Below, one piece after another: positions 37,663-46,721 of a stretch of DNA of 64,000 nucleotides. The notes beneath the pieces are model-generated. The model was not told the DNA's origin and ran no database searches. It was given only the letters and a program-made list of their open reading frames with translations. The stretch is from NCBI RefSeq assembly GCF_029814175.1, contig NZ_CP122313.1, positions 124,001 to 188,000 of the forward strand, written 5' to 3'. Each line of letters opens with the position of its first letter. The first letter of the stretch is position 1. This stretch comes from Halospeciosus flavus (GTDB lineage Archaea > Halobacteriota > Halobacteria > Halobacteriales > Halobacteriaceae). Position numbers and translations under genes: made by a program.

Positions 37663-37737
37663 AGCGGGATAGGATAGCTCGGAGATTCCACCAGGCTCAT
37701 GACCTGGAGATCGATGGTTCAAATCCATCTCCTGCTA
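37663..37737 (+). tRNA. Initiator tRNA-Met (CAT)
   Basis: Acceptor AGCGGGA/TCCTGCT, D-arm GGA...TCC, anticodon stem CCAGG/CCTGG around loop CTCATGA (anticodon CAT), T-arm GATGG TTCAAAT CCATC. The A1-U72 first pair and overall sequence match archaeal initiator tRNA, though the usual GGG/CCC of the anticodon stem is reduced to AGG/CCT, with GG/CC kept next to the loop. No intron. Its presence argues that this part of the window is chromosomal or on an essential replicon. Confidence 0.92.
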
Positions 37738-37756
37738 TGTTGCGCCGCTACAACCA

Positions 37757-38134
37757 CTATTCGTAGACCTCGTCCGGATCAAAGACTTTCTCACCGACGG
37801 TCTCACCTTCGATCGTCTGATAGAAACAAGAGCGATAGCCCGTGTGACACGCCCCACCTTCCTGATCGATTCGATAAAGAAGTGCATCACCATCGCAGTC
37901 AACGCGAATCTCTTCGACCCGTTGGACGTGCCCGCTGGAGCCACCCTTCTTCCAGAGTTCATCGCGACTCCGAGAGTAGTAGTGAGCGAGTCCCGTGTTC
38001 TGGGTTTCTGTGAGCGCCTTAGGGGAGACGTACGCGAGCATCAGTACGTCACCCGTCTCAGCGTCCTGTGCAATTGCGGGAATCAAATTGTTATCCCCAA
38101 ACTCGAGATCGACGTCAAAACGTTCTTCCTGCAT
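37757..38134 (-). CDS. hisI: Phosphoribosyl-AMP cyclohydrolase
   Basis: A 125-residue HisI, third step of histidine biosynthesis, opening the ring of phosphoribosyl-AMP. Motifs: [57 protein letters not shown] and [12 protein letters not shown], which contains the zinc and magnesium ligands. Start at 38134 ([13 protein letters not shown]). It ends 20 bp from the initiator tRNA, on the opposite strand. Confidence 0.93.
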   Translation of the reverse strand: MQEERFDVDLEFGDNNLIPAIAQDAETGDVLMLAYVSPKALTETQNTGLAHYYSRSRDELWKKGGSSGHVQRVEEIRVDCDGDALLYRIDQEGGACHTGYRSCFYQTIEGETVGEKVFDPDEVYE

Positions 38135-38296
38135 ATGCAGATACTGAGAGAGACAGAGGATACCACTTCCCATTTCCAAACTTGGGAACGTACCCCGTCG
38201 GGAGACACGAGTTTCAGAACTGAATGAGTATGAGTGCGTAGACGGCCGCTAATCGATACTCGTACAAATCCACCAAACTGGGTATCCGAGTACTCG

Positions 38297-38650
38297 CTAC
38301 TCAGGTGCGTACTCGTCATAAATTCGATCCATTCGGGCTGCCATCACGAAGTCGGCTTTATGGAGCCCGTTGATTTTGTGCGTCCACATCTCGATTTTCA
38401 CTTCGCCCCACTGAAGGTGGATATCTGGATGATGCCATTCCTCCTCGCTGAGTTCCCCAACGTCGTAGGTGAACTCGAGTGCATCTCGAAAATCCTCGAA
38501 CTCGTAGGTACCTTCGAGGTGGTGGTCGTCTACCACATTCCAGACTTCTTCCTCGAGTTCGGCAAGGTACTTCGCGAATTCCGCCTCCGCGAGCGGCTCA
38601 TCATCTGACGTACACGCTTCACACGCTTCATCTGCCAGGGCCGATGCCAT
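38297..38650 (-). CDS. 4a-hydroxytetrahydrobiopterin dehydratase
   Basis: A 117-residue protein with the family motif [20 protein letters not shown], then [19 protein letters not shown], containing the active-site histidines and the GL..D motif. It would dehydrate 4a-carbinolamine pterin; archaeal members may serve pterin or molybdopterin-type cofactors. The N-terminus has an extra CEAC pair. Same strand as hisI, with about 160 bp between them. Confidence 0.88.
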   Translation of the reverse strand: MASALADEACEACTSDDEPLAEAEFAKYLAELEEEVWNVVDDHHLEGTYEFEDFRDALEFTYDVGELSEEEWHHPDIHLQWGEVKIEMWTHKINGLHKADFVMAARMDRIYDEYAPE

Positions 38651-38760
38651 ATTTCCATCTACACAGGTTTCCTGTTTGTAGTTTGGTTCTCGTCGGATGG
38701 AGTGACGATGCCAAGACGGACACTTCGATAACGGGGGGCTTCAGGACTCGTCGAGTTCCG

Positions 38761-38907
38761 TCACTTAGCTGAGAGGCACTCTGGACACTGGATACGCTGT
38801 GGAGCAGTCTAGGACTGAAATTCCGTATTACATTCGGTACAACGGTAGTGATACGTTGCGGAAGACGAACCACCGAGTCCGAGGAGACGCTGAAGTTTCT
38901 GAAACAC
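38761..38907 (-). pseudogene. Small zinc-finger gene with in-frame TAG
   Basis: From GTG 38907 the minus strand reads MFQKLQRLLGLGGSSSATYH, then YRCTECNTEF, then TAG (38809-38811), then TAPQRIQCPECLSAK and TGA. Both zinc knuckles (CTEC and CPEC) fall in the same frame across the TAG, so a 48-residue protein seems to have suffered one nonsense change. A TATA-like TTTATATA lies just upstream. The rest of the 38651-39118 interval holds no gene I can support. Confidence 0.5.
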
Positions 38908-39118
38908 GGGTATACACTATATAAATTAGCAGTCAACAAATCATTATTGGGGATGTTCCGGAAAACACGTTAGTCAAACAATTAGCCGACTAGACAATCC
39001 GGCCTGTGAGACAAGAAGCTACACGTTAAGAGCTATTGATGGCTTACGTCCTTCCTCGAGTCTATGAAAGTTTAATATTGGGAAAGAGATTCCCTCCAGT
39101 CTGGCGTTGAGTAGTGGT

Positions 39119-40270
39119 CTACGGGCGTTTGAGTGCGCCTTCCTCGTCGAAGAGGCTGTTCTGTTCTTTGGGCGTACCGGGATATTCGCGGGCGGCATCG
39201 GGGTGGAACTCAACGCCGAGACCGGGTTCGTCGGGCACATCGATGGTGCCGTCAGAAACTTCCCAGCTTGTCTCGATAATCTCGTCGGCCCACTCCACCT
39301 CTCGGCTCATGTGCTCCATGATCTCGAGGTTCTCGAGGGTGGCACACAGGTGCAGCGAGGCCGCCGTCGAGATGCCGGCGTTGGGGTTGTGGGGGGCGAT
39401 CGTCATGTAGCGAGATTTGGCCATTGCTGCCGCGTCCTGCGTTTCAGCGAGGCTTCCGTAGTTGGTTACGTCGGGCTGGATGATGTCACAGGCGTCTTTG
39501 TGGATGAGTTGCTCCATGTTCGCGTTATTGTAGATGCGCTCGCCGGTCGAGACGGGCATATTCACCCGCTCGGTAACTTGCGCCATCACCTCGGGGTCCT
39601 CGAGTTCGACAGGTTCCTCGAGGAACATGATATCGTACTCCTCGAGAGCGTCAGCGACCTCGATGGCACCCCGACGGGTGAACCGGCCGTGGCAGTCAAT
39701 CGCAATACCGGGGTTCGGACCGATGGCCTCACGGACTGCGCTAATCAGGTCCTCGATTTCCTGCATCTGCTGGTTGTTCAGCGAGTACTCGTAGTGGGCG
39801 AACGGATCACACTTCAGTGCCGCGTAGCCCTGGTCTTCGATAGCTTTCTCGGCGTGCTTGGCGTAGTTCTCAGGTGTTCGCTCGCCGATGTGCCAGCCGT
39901 TGGCGTAGACTGGGACCTCGTCGCGGACCTTCCCGCCCAGGAGTTTCCAGACTGGTTCGTCGTAGTACTTGCCGGCGATGTCCCACAGCGCGATATCGAA
40001 CGCTGCCGCGACCGCGTTGATAAGTTTGCCCGCCCGCCACGCGAATGGGTAGCGGGTGAGCTTTCGGTTTATCATATTCCGGTTCAGCGGGTCTTCGCCG
40101 ATGACGTAGTGCTTGTGCGTTTCCGCGACTTCTTCGAGTGCGGAAGTAAGTCCTTCGGCGCCCAGGGCTTCACCAACGCCAGTGATGCCTTCGTCGGTTT
40201 CCACTTGGACGAAAAACCAGTTCCGCCAGTCAGCATCGACTACGAATGTTTCGACATCTGTAACTTCCAT
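39119..40270 (-). CDS. Enolase-superfamily sugar-acid dehydratase (gluconate/galactonate dehydratase type)
   Basis: A 383-residue mandelate racemase/muconate lactonizing enzyme-type protein. Motifs: KLLGGKVRDEVPVYANGWH, AALKCDPFAHYE, the metal ligands in IAIDCHGRF, FLEEPVEL and STGERIYN, and catalytic His in MTIAPHNPNAGI. It fits the dehydratases that convert gluconate or related acids to 2-keto-3-deoxy acids in the semi-phosphorylative Entner-Doudoroff route. Start at 40270 (MEVTDVETFVVDADW); a start at 40303 is possible. It is divergent from gnd, supporting a sugar-acid role. Confidence 0.85.
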   Translation of the reverse strand: MEVTDVETFVVDADWRNWFFVQVETDEGITGVGEALGAEGLTSALEEVAETHKHYVIGEDPLNRNMINRKLTRYPFAWRAGKLINAVAAAFDIALWDIAGKYYDEPVWKLLGGKVRDEVPVYANGWHIGERTPENYAKHAEKAIEDQGYAALKCDPFAHYEYSLNNQQMQEIEDLISAVREAIGPNPGIAIDCHGRFTRRGAIEVADALEEYDIMFLEEPVELEDPEVMAQVTERVNMPVSTGERIYNNANMEQLIHKDACDIIQPDVTNYGSLAETQDAAAMAKSRYMTIAPHNPNAGISTAASLHLCATLENLEIMEHMSREVEWADEIIETSWEVSDGTIDVPDEPGLGVEFHPDAAREYPGTPKEQNSLFDEEGALKRP

Positions 40271-40527
40271 GCGAGCCAATCCAGAATGAGCACTAAAAGA
40301 CATTCCGGCTTCGGAATCACCGCTTGATTCTCTCCAGTTAGAGATCCGATCTATCGTGAATATACACTACATGTATAGAATATTAATATATAAGGGTTAG
40401 TATATTTAGTTATATCTTATGTGATGACTAATCCCAGGTCAAAAAACCCCTTCCGAAATTGCTGAAGTCTCAGTACAGTACCGAAACAGTCGAGGCCCAA
40501 CCGTGATGAGGCGTACGTGGAGTAAAT

Positions 40528-41430
40528 ATGAAACTTGGAGTGATTGGACTTGGCCGGATGGGGCAGATCGTCGTTGACCAAGTACTTGCTGCTGACCACG
40601 AGGTTGTCGCCTTCGATATTGACGAGGATGCGGTCGCCACCGCTGTCGAACGAGGCGCAACCGGAGCCACCTCGATTCCAGACGTTGCAGACCAACTCGG
40701 TGATGAGAAGCGCATCTGGCTCATGGTTCCTGCAGGCGATCCGATCGACGCTGCACTCGATGAACTGGAACCATCGCTCTGTGCTGATGATATCGTCGTC
40801 GACGGTGGCAACTCGAACTATCAGGACTCCATCCGTCGTGCTGAGAACACTAATGCAGCATATCTCGACTGCGGGACAAGTGGTGGGCCCGCGGGTGCTG
40901 AGCTCGGGTTTTCACTCATGATTGGTGGCCCGCAGTGGGCGTACGACGAACTCACACCAGTCTTCGATGCGATCGCAACCGGCCCAAATGGCCACGATCG
41001 GTTCGGACCGTCGGGAGCAGGCCACTACGTGAAAATGGTCCACAACGGCGTTGAGTACGCGCTGATGCAGGCGTACGGTGAAGGCTTCGAACTGCTGGCA
41101 AACGGTCGCTACGATCTCGACCTCGAGGCCGTCGCAAAGACGTGGAACAACGGCGCTGTCATCCGGTCGTGGCTGCTCGACCTCTGTGAGGAAGCGTTCC
41201 GCGAAGAAGGAACCGACCTGGGTGACGTCGCAGACTACGTCGCGGGTGGCTCAACGGGAACCTGGACCGTCCAAGAGGCGCTCGAACAAGAAATCCCGGT
41301 TCCACTCATCTATAGTGCCCTAGCTGAACGCTTCAGTAGTCGCGATATGCGATTCTCACGGCGTCTCGCCAATCGTCTCCGGTATGGATTTGGGCGTCAC
41401 GAGGTCAAGCGACAAGATGAGAGCGAGTAA
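40528..41430 (+). CDS. gnd: 6-phosphogluconate dehydrogenase (short, decarboxylating)
   Basis: A 300-residue enzyme of the short Gnd class. It has an N-terminal Rossmann motif KLGVIGLGRMGQIV, then VDGGNSNYQDSIRR, the substrate loop CGTSGGPAGAELGFSLMIGG and GHYVKMVHNGVEYALMQAYG with the catalytic Lys. It oxidises 6-phosphogluconate to ribulose 5-phosphate and CO2. Haloarchaea use this route for pentose supply. An AT-rich region (40330-40430) lies between it and the divergent dehydratase. Confidence 0.92.
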   Translation: MKLGVIGLGRMGQIVVDQVLAADHEVVAFDIDEDAVATAVERGATGATSIPDVADQLGDEKRIWLMVPAGDPIDAALDELEPSLCADDIVVDGGNSNYQDSIRRAENTNAAYLDCGTSGGPAGAELGFSLMIGGPQWAYDELTPVFDAIATGPNGHDRFGPSGAGHYVKMVHNGVEYALMQAYGEGFELLANGRYDLDLEAVAKTWNNGAVIRSWLLDLCEEAFREEGTDLGDVADYVAGGSTGTWTVQEALEQEIPVPLIYSALAERFSSRDMRFSRRLANRLRYGFGRHEVKRQDESE

Positions 41431-41507
41431 TATCGTACGATAGAGTCGTCGAAGTCGCGTCCTCGAATCTCGAAGTTGCTTTCCGCATTGCTCTCCGAAC
41501 TGGGACT

Positions 41508-42437
41508 ATGGATGTGACCTTTCTCGGAACGAGTGGGGCAGTTCCGACAACTCAGCGCAATCCGAGCGCAATTCTGCTTCGCCGAGAGGGGGAACGATTT
41601 CTCTTCGACGTCGGAGAGGGGACACAGCGACAGATGATGCGCTTCTCTACCGGCTTCGACGTGTCAACTATCTTTCTCACGCATCTTCATGGCGATCACG
41701 TCCTTGGTCTTCCCGGGCTTCTACAGACGCTCGATTTCAACAAGCGAACTGCACCCCTCGACATCTACACACCTGCCGGCACCTCTGGAGCTGTTGAAAA
41801 TCTCCTCGACGCAACGGGGACGACACCGGGCTTTCGTGTTCAGGTACACGACGCGATGCCTGGTGAGCCGATTATCGAACACGACGAGTATACGATTCGA
41901 GCTATCAAGACCAATCATCGAACACGTTCCGTTGGATACGCTCTCGCCGAAGCCGAACGGAAAGGTCGATTCGACCGTGAACGAGCCGAAGAACTTGGCG
42001 TACCAGTCGGGCCAAAATTCCACCAACTCCACGAAGGATCTTCCGTTGAACTTGAGGACGGAACTGTCGTGCAGCCAGAGGAGGTCGTCGGTGACCCACG
42101 TCCGGGGCGGCGAATCGTCTATACCGGCGATACCCGACCAACAGAGCCTGTTGTTTCGGCCGCTGCAAACGCAGATTTGCTGATCCACGATGCGATGTTC
42201 ACTCAGGACCGACAGCAACGGGCGCAACAAACTGCCCACTCAACAGCCCAAGAGGCCGCTTCTGTCGCCTCGCAGGCCGATGTCAAGCGACTCGCACTCA
42301 CACATATCTCCTCACGGTACGCGACCGATGTCAAACCTCTCAAAAACGAAGCCGTCGAGAGATTCGGTGACAGCGTGTTCCTACCTGATGATGGAGACAC
42401 AATCACAATTCCCTATCCCGAGAGCGACGACAAGTAG
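41508..42437 (+). CDS. rnz: Ribonuclease Z
   Basis: A 309-residue metallo-beta-lactamase RNase that trims tRNA 3' trailers. Motifs: TFLGTSGAVPTTQRNPS, THLHGDHVLGLPGLLQT (HxHxDH), then PGRRIVYTGDTRP and LALTHISSRY, with the DLLIHDAMF motif. Full length for the family. Its neighbours are unrelated metabolic genes. Confidence 0.95.
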   Translation: MDVTFLGTSGAVPTTQRNPSAILLRREGERFLFDVGEGTQRQMMRFSTGFDVSTIFLTHLHGDHVLGLPGLLQTLDFNKRTAPLDIYTPAGTSGAVENLLDATGTTPGFRVQVHDAMPGEPIIEHDEYTIRAIKTNHRTRSVGYALAEAERKGRFDRERAEELGVPVGPKFHQLHEGSSVELEDGTVVQPEEVVGDPRPGRRIVYTGDTRPTEPVVSAAANADLLIHDAMFTQDRQQRAQQTAHSTAQEAASVASQADVKRLALTHISSRYATDVKPLKNEAVERFGDSVFLPDDGDTITIPYPESDDK

Positions 42438-42488
42438 TCCTGTGGACGTCCTCTTCTTCAGGTTCACGCAGTAGACTTCAAAATTTGA

Positions 42489-42989
42489 TTAGAATCGTTC
42501 TGCGATTGTTGCGAGTGTCCGGTATTCGGACTCCGAATACGCGATTATGCGAACGTCAGAGAGATTCGTTGGCGTGTACTGCCATACCTCCTCGCAGACG
42601 AGTTTGGCACCGGTTTCCAAATCAAAGCCGGCCGCGCCGGTTCCGAGAATCGGGACGGCCAGTGACTTACATCCCAATTCGTCTGCTTTTTCGAGCGCGT
42701 TTCTGGTCGCGGTACGAATACTCTCGCTCGTCGCTCGACCGTTCCCGTAATGCGGCATCGCCGCGGCGTGAATCACGTACTCCGCGTCGAGCTCGTAGGC
42801 GTCCGTAACCGCGACGCCGCCAAGTTCGACCGGCCCTTTCGAGACGGCCTTCTCGTTGATTGGGCCGTTCGCGCCCCTGCGAAGCGCGCCAGCGACACCG
42901 CTTCCCATCTGGAGGCTTGTCCCGGCAGCGTTCACGAGCCCATCAGCCTCCTGGTCGGCGATGTCTCCCTGGACGACAGTGAAATCCAT
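42489..42989 (-). CDS. Macrodomain (ADP-ribose-binding) protein
   Basis: A 166-residue macrodomain. MDFTVVQGDIADQEADGLVN and AAGTSLQMGSGVAGALRRGA give the ADP-ribose-binding loops; VIHAAAMPHYGNG and AVPILGTGAAGFD give the second loop. Such proteins bind or hydrolyse ADP-ribose, including O-acetyl-ADP-ribose. Start at 42989. A dead paralogue (43436-43949) and a third fragment (45271) lie nearby. Confidence 0.9.
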   Translation of the reverse strand: MDFTVVQGDIADQEADGLVNAAGTSLQMGSGVAGALRRGANGPINEKAVSKGPVELGGVAVTDAYELDAEYVIHAAAMPHYGNGRATSESIRTATRNALEKADELGCKSLAVPILGTGAAGFDLETGAKLVCEEVWQYTPTNLSDVRIIAYSESEYRTLATIAERF

Positions 42990-43146
42990 GTCCGATTGTA
43001 CGACGGCACCGACGTAAAGCATAGGTCACACGCACTTCGAATCCCCTCGCCGCTACCCCAAGCGAATTCGACTGCAAATAACCTCTCGAACCGCCAGACG
43101 GTGAATTTCATCCGTGAACCGTCGCTACCGAAGAGCGCGACGCGTC

Positions 43147-43266
43147 TCAAAGATGCCGGATCGTGTACTGACAGATTGGACACTTGCGCTCGTCGCCTTC
43201 CAGCTCGAACTCTGATTCTTGACCCGTCCATCCACATTCTGGGCACTGTACGATATCAGCCGACAT
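43147..43266 (-). CDS. Small two-CPxCG zinc-finger protein
   Basis: A 39-residue protein: MSADIVQCPECGWTGQESEF followed by the second knuckle RKCPICQYTIRHL. This is a typical haloarchaeal small zinc-finger protein, a class reported as widely translated and involved in various regulatory roles. The start at 43266 gives the compact form; an upstream in-frame extension is Arg-rich and unlikely. Confidence 0.7.
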   Translation of the reverse strand: MSADIVQCPECGWTGQESEFELEGDERKCPICQYTIRHL

Positions 43267-43435
43267 TACCTTTCGAAGAGCGACCTCAAGCCCCATGTAG
43301 GTTCGTCTCCGTGCACTCCGAACACAGGAGGATCGAACACGTCTCGTGTTCGAACCATGCACGAGTGAACGGCACCAAAACTATCGTTCGAGTAGAAGGC
43401 TACCTCACTGTAGGACGACGAAGCTCGGTTCCCGA

Positions 43436-43949
43436 TCAGCGTCGCTTGGGTGCAACCTTGACGCTCCCGGCGACCGACTGCAATCGCTTGAAATCATCGC
43501 TGGAGTGACTGACAATCCGAATGTCGGCCAGAGTCGATGCGTCGAACTACCAGATATCATCGCAGATGAACTCTACACCCATCTCGAACACTTATCCCCC
43601 GCCGCCACAGCCGAGGACGGGCAGTGCCAGCGACCGACACTCGCGCTCGTCAGCAGCTGCCAGCACGCCATGGACCGCGCTCCGAATACTGTCTTCTGTC
43701 GCCGCGCCGTTCTGCGTGACCGGCACGGCGTGAAAGAGAAAGAGCGCTGGCAACTTGTAGGCGTCCGAGACGACGACGTCCCACCATGGAACGGTTGCTC
43801 ACTCCGTACATCCTCGACGAACTGGTCGCCGAGTTCGGCGCGAAACGCCCCCCAACCCCATAGTTCATTTGCGAGTCGGGGGAGATCGTATTTACAAGGC
43901 CGTGTGCCGTTTGGTGAGCGATGTTCCCGTGGACCACGTCGAAGTCCAT
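43436..43949 (-). pseudogene. Decayed macrodomain gene
   Basis: The minus strand begins MDFDVVHGNIAHQTAHGLVN, matching the intact macrodomain's MDFTVVQGDIADQEADGLVN. The frame then shifts at least twice; one frame carries VVVSDAYKLPALFLFHAVPV and later RSLALPVLGCGGGG before TAA, and a TAG follows in VFEMGVEFICDDIW*. Alignment to the copy at 42489 runs nearly end to end, so this is a dead paralogue. Confidence 0.75.
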
Positions 43950-44087
43950 ACTGAATATTGGTGTCGGTAACGTAAAACGTCCGGCCGACACGAGAACCCA
44001 AGCGCGCATTTGCGCACCGATGGACTACACACGCTCCGGACAGAAAGTAAGTTTTTATCGCTTTCATTATCGAGCTAGCAGTGGATC

Positions 44088-45014
44088 GTGCCAGAGTTAA
44101 ATGAGAAGGAGCTACTGACGAATATCAACCGAGGAGAGTTCATCGAGCGATACGTTGCTCGGTTTACCCAGGGATTGGATACTGATTCAGCAAACATCTA
44201 CGACTTCGACCGGATGCTGCTCGCACGAGATGGTGACGACGACGTCCCGAACGAACTCATCTGGGGGGCAATCCGGGACTACTCGAAACACGTTGGGTTA
44301 CTCTCCAACACGCCTTCGGAATCGGAAGTACTACAAGAGATTCAGCGATATTTCCACCGTCTCAACGTGTCGGCGATCGAACAGACGGCTACTGCGTTTT
44401 CCAACTATCTCCAAGAGCATTACACGTCAATCACGACGATTACGGAGAACGCGCTCATCGAGATTCCCGACCCGACAGTCCCTCATCTGGGAGATTATCC
44501 TGTCGTTGATGTCATTCTGTACGCCCACCCGGACGACAGCATAATGAAAACCGTCGAGGCAACCCGGTACAGCGCGAATTTATCGGTTGACGACCCCGAT
44601 GCAGTATTCGATCACGTCAGTCGTGCTGTCCCCTCCAGAGATATCCAGCAGTACGCGGACGATGTCTATCAGGAGACCGTAGACGCGTTTAGCACCGAAC
44701 TAACATCGAACCTCGTCGAGGGGCTGCAGCGAGACGCGCTTGTCGCCGCTGGCTACACGGAGCTCAAGGAGGAACCGGTCCCAGACGACGTGAACCGACT
44801 GTACGCCGGGAAGCCGGCTACGTACTGGCAGAAAGAGATTTGGACGATCGACGAGGTGGATGCGACGACGGGCTTCGCCCGGGTCTGGTTCCTCCCCGAC
44901 GACCACGTCGGTGTGGTCGAACCTTCGGACGGTGATTTCGACCACGAAACCGCGGTCGCCCAGATTCGTACCGAACTCGACGAATACACTACGGCCGACG
45001 CTGGAAACACATGA
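44088..45014 (+). CDS. Hypothetical protein
   Basis: A 308-residue acidic protein with a GTG start. Helical N-terminal half (NRGEFIERYVARFTQGLD, EVLQEIQRYFHRL) and alpha/beta C-terminal half (YPVVDVILYAHPDDSIMKTV, RVWFLPDDHVGVVEPSDGDF). No membrane segment and no motif I recognise. An AT-rich stretch with TTTTTATCG just upstream suggests its own promoter. Confidence 0.7.
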   Translation: MPELNEKELLTNINRGEFIERYVARFTQGLDTDSANIYDFDRMLLARDGDDDVPNELIWGAIRDYSKHVGLLSNTPSESEVLQEIQRYFHRLNVSAIEQTATAFSNYLQEHYTSITTITENALIEIPDPTVPHLGDYPVVDVILYAHPDDSIMKTVEATRYSANLSVDDPDAVFDHVSRAVPSRDIQQYADDVYQETVDAFSTELTSNLVEGLQRDALVAAGYTELKEEPVPDDVNRLYAGKPATYWQKEIWTIDEVDATTGFARVWFLPDDHVGVVEPSDGDFDHETAVAQIRTELDEYTTADAGNT

Positions 45015-45081
45015 CTCGCGGCCACGACAACCCACATAATTCATAATTATTTTTAATGCGTTCGGGCGCTAGTGTTCACGT

Positions 45082-45186
45082 ATGTCTCCTGTACAGGTCG
45101 TAGAGACTATCAGCGAACGTGTCCCGGACGGTGTGACAGAACACGATCGACGACAGCTGGACGTATTCGAACGCGACGGTATGTAA
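45082..45186 (+). CDS. Possible 34-residue protein
   Basis: ATG 45082 opens MSPVQVVETISERVPDGVTE and the frame ends at TAA 45186. TTTTTAA at about 45048-45054 lies near -30, consistent with a leaderless transcript. Short and unsupported by similarity I can see; it may be the remaining start of a larger gene. Confidence 0.35.
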   Translation: MSPVQVVETISERVPDGVTEHDRRQLDVFERDGM

Positions 45187-45449
45187 TCCATCACAACGCC
45201 ACAAAAACCGTAGCTAGTACGCTAGTCTTAATAATGGAACACGGACGTCTGGTGGTATATCACCGAGCAGGAGATTAACGCGCTCGTGAACGCTGCCGGG
45301 ACGAGCCTTCAGATGGGGCGCGACATCGCCGGCAGTACAATACCGTATCACAGAATAAACCAGGCGAGGCCGACAGTAAAGAGACAGCTACCCACGACGT
45401 TTCACACGTAGACAAGTCCCTTAAGGCGAAACACGCTTCGGGGTGTCAC
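45187..45449. other. Decayed stretch containing a macrodomain fragment
   Basis: No intact gene. On the plus strand 45271-45333 reads EINALVNAAGTSLQMGRDIA, matching the ADP-ribose-binding loop of the macrodomain at 42489 (LVNAAGTSLQMGSGVAG). The similarity stops abruptly on both sides. This is the third macrodomain trace within 3 kb, in inverted orientation to the others. Confidence 0.6.
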
Positions 45450-45790
45450 CTAGTTGTCGAGGACGAGAAGCATGGCGAGCATGATGTGCTTGGTAATCAT
45501 CTCTGTCCACCCGAAATAGCCGAAGGCGTACGCGACACAGGCGCGAATTCGACGGCTAGTGCATTCCACACGCCGCCCAGTAGTGCGAGTACCACCACTT
45601 CTAACAGTAGGCCGAACGCGATATCGAGTCCTATCGCCCGACAGGAACAATCTCAGCTCCGACCGATCCTCAGTCAGTGCAATATCGATCTGTTCGTCCA
45701 GGTCCGTCAATTTCGACTTCAGCGAGGAGAAGATACGGCTCACTTCCTCGATATCTCGGGAGAATCAGGCACCCGTGAACCTCCGCTTAG
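45450..45790 (-). pseudogene. Possible frameshifted small membrane-protein gene
   Basis: One minus-strand frame reads MSRIFSSLKSKLTDLDEQID up to RLFLSGDR. A neighbouring frame then gives GLDIAFGLLLEVVVLALLGG (membrane-like), and the first frame resumes with GWTEMITKHIMLAMLLVLDN. The split of a sensible helix-membrane protein over two frames suggests frameshifts. Low certainty. Confidence 0.3.
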
Positions 45791-45825
45791 AGGTAGAAAT
45801 TCGTTTCCACTTGTGGCGAGCGGCG

Positions 45826-46077
45826 TCACTCGAACTGACTGGAACGGTCGTGCGAGACCACGTTACCGACGGCTTTCGTTATCTCAACGCTGTGGGTGTA
45901 CGTCTCGGAGAACGTGTGCGTCTGAAACTCGACGTACCACGACTTGTCCCGCTCTTCGACATCGGTGACCTCGCCGAGCTCTCCGACGCACTCGCTGTCG
46001 GCATATTCTTCGGCAATCGTGACCGCCTCGTCCCGCTCTTCGACGTCGTCCCCCATATCGCTCGCTACCGGTTCCAC
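45826..46077 (-). CDS. Small acidic hypothetical protein
   Basis: An 83-residue acidic protein: AVTIAEEYADSECVGELGEV, then YVEFQTHTFSETYTHSVEIT near the C-terminus. It lies 37 bp downstream of the small gene at 46115-46255 on the same strand, so the two may be co-transcribed. Family not recognised. Confidence 0.5.
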   Translation of the reverse strand: MEPVASDMGDDVEERDEAVTIAEEYADSECVGELGEVTDVEERDKSWYVEFQTHTFSETYTHSVEITKAVGNVVSHDRSSQFE

Positions 46078-46114
46078 ACGAGAAGTGGTTACGTCGAGTG
46101 GTGGCTAGTAGAGG

Positions 46115-46255
46115 TTATTCGGAGGTGAACAGCGTCAGTTCCTCTGTTTCGTAGATGTTGATGAGTTCGGTGACAATCTCGTCGTAACTCTCGTCCTCGA
46201 CGCGGAGCGCGTCGAGCCGTTCGAGCGTCTCCTCGTCGAGTGAAATCTTAGGCAT
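46115..46255 (-). CDS. VapB-like small protein (DUF7557-like)
   Basis: A 46-residue protein: MPKISLDEETLERLDALRVE, then ESYDEIVTELINIYE. The start is a ribbon-helix-helix-type opening (KISLDEETLERLDALR). I recall this as a DUF7557/VapB-like antitoxin family in haloarchaea. No PIN toxin is adjacent; the following gene is the 83-residue protein. Confidence 0.65.
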   Translation of the reverse strand: MPKISLDEETLERLDALRVEDESYDEIVTELINIYETEELTLFTSE

Positions 46256-46399
46256 CGTCTCATCATTCCGTCTGCAACAAGTAAACTATCACGGCAGAGC
46301 CGCTAGGGAGAAGGCACGTTCGAGAGTAGTGTTCTAGGAAATACTGTCGGACGGCCCTTTCAGTGAAGTTTTATCCGAGTTGCAGCCGACGGTATCGAC

Positions 46400-46717
46400 A
46401 TGTCTGAAGAGCCAACGGAGAAGGCGTCGGTCGAGGAATCGGAATCAGAGCCTGAACAGCGCGTGGTCACGGACAGCTTCTTCGAAGAGGAGTACTACGT
46501 CAGTGCAGCTGACGCGGGTGAATTCCTTATCGAGCTCGGGGAGCAGCTCATCGAACAGGACGAGATCACGGTCACAGGCGATGACTGGAAGTTGCCGTTC
46601 ACGTTCGGCGAACCGGTGAACCTCGACATCGAGTACGAGGGAGACAGCGAACCGGAACTGGAGATCGAGGTCGAACTCCCCGGTCGCGTCGAAAGTGAGA
46701 CGCCGGACCTCGCGTAG
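46400..46717 (+). CDS. Amphi-Trp-type domain protein, long form
   Basis: A 105-residue protein with an acidic 25-residue leader, then AADAGEFLIELGEQLIEQDE, DDWKLPFTFGEPVNLDIEYE and PELEIEVELPG. The helix followed by amphipathic strands is the amphi-Trp pattern. It converges with the cassette gene at 46722 (4-bp gap), as the RNase J gene converges with the first cassette. Confidence 0.65.
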   Translation: MSEEPTEKASVEESESEPEQRVVTDSFFEEEYYVSAADAGEFLIELGEQLIEQDEITVTGDDWKLPFTFGEPVNLDIEYEGDSEPELEIEVELPGRVESETPDLA

Positions 46718-46721
46718 GGAA

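Noticed and set aside
39107-40327. 406-residue plus-strand frame over the enolase-superfamily gene
   Set aside because: Antisense shadow; the minus strand carries the full enzyme with its metal and catalytic motifs.
42750-43508. 252-residue plus-strand frame
   Set aside because: It runs antisense through the macrodomain and small zinc-finger genes; Arg/Ser/Leu-rich with no domain.
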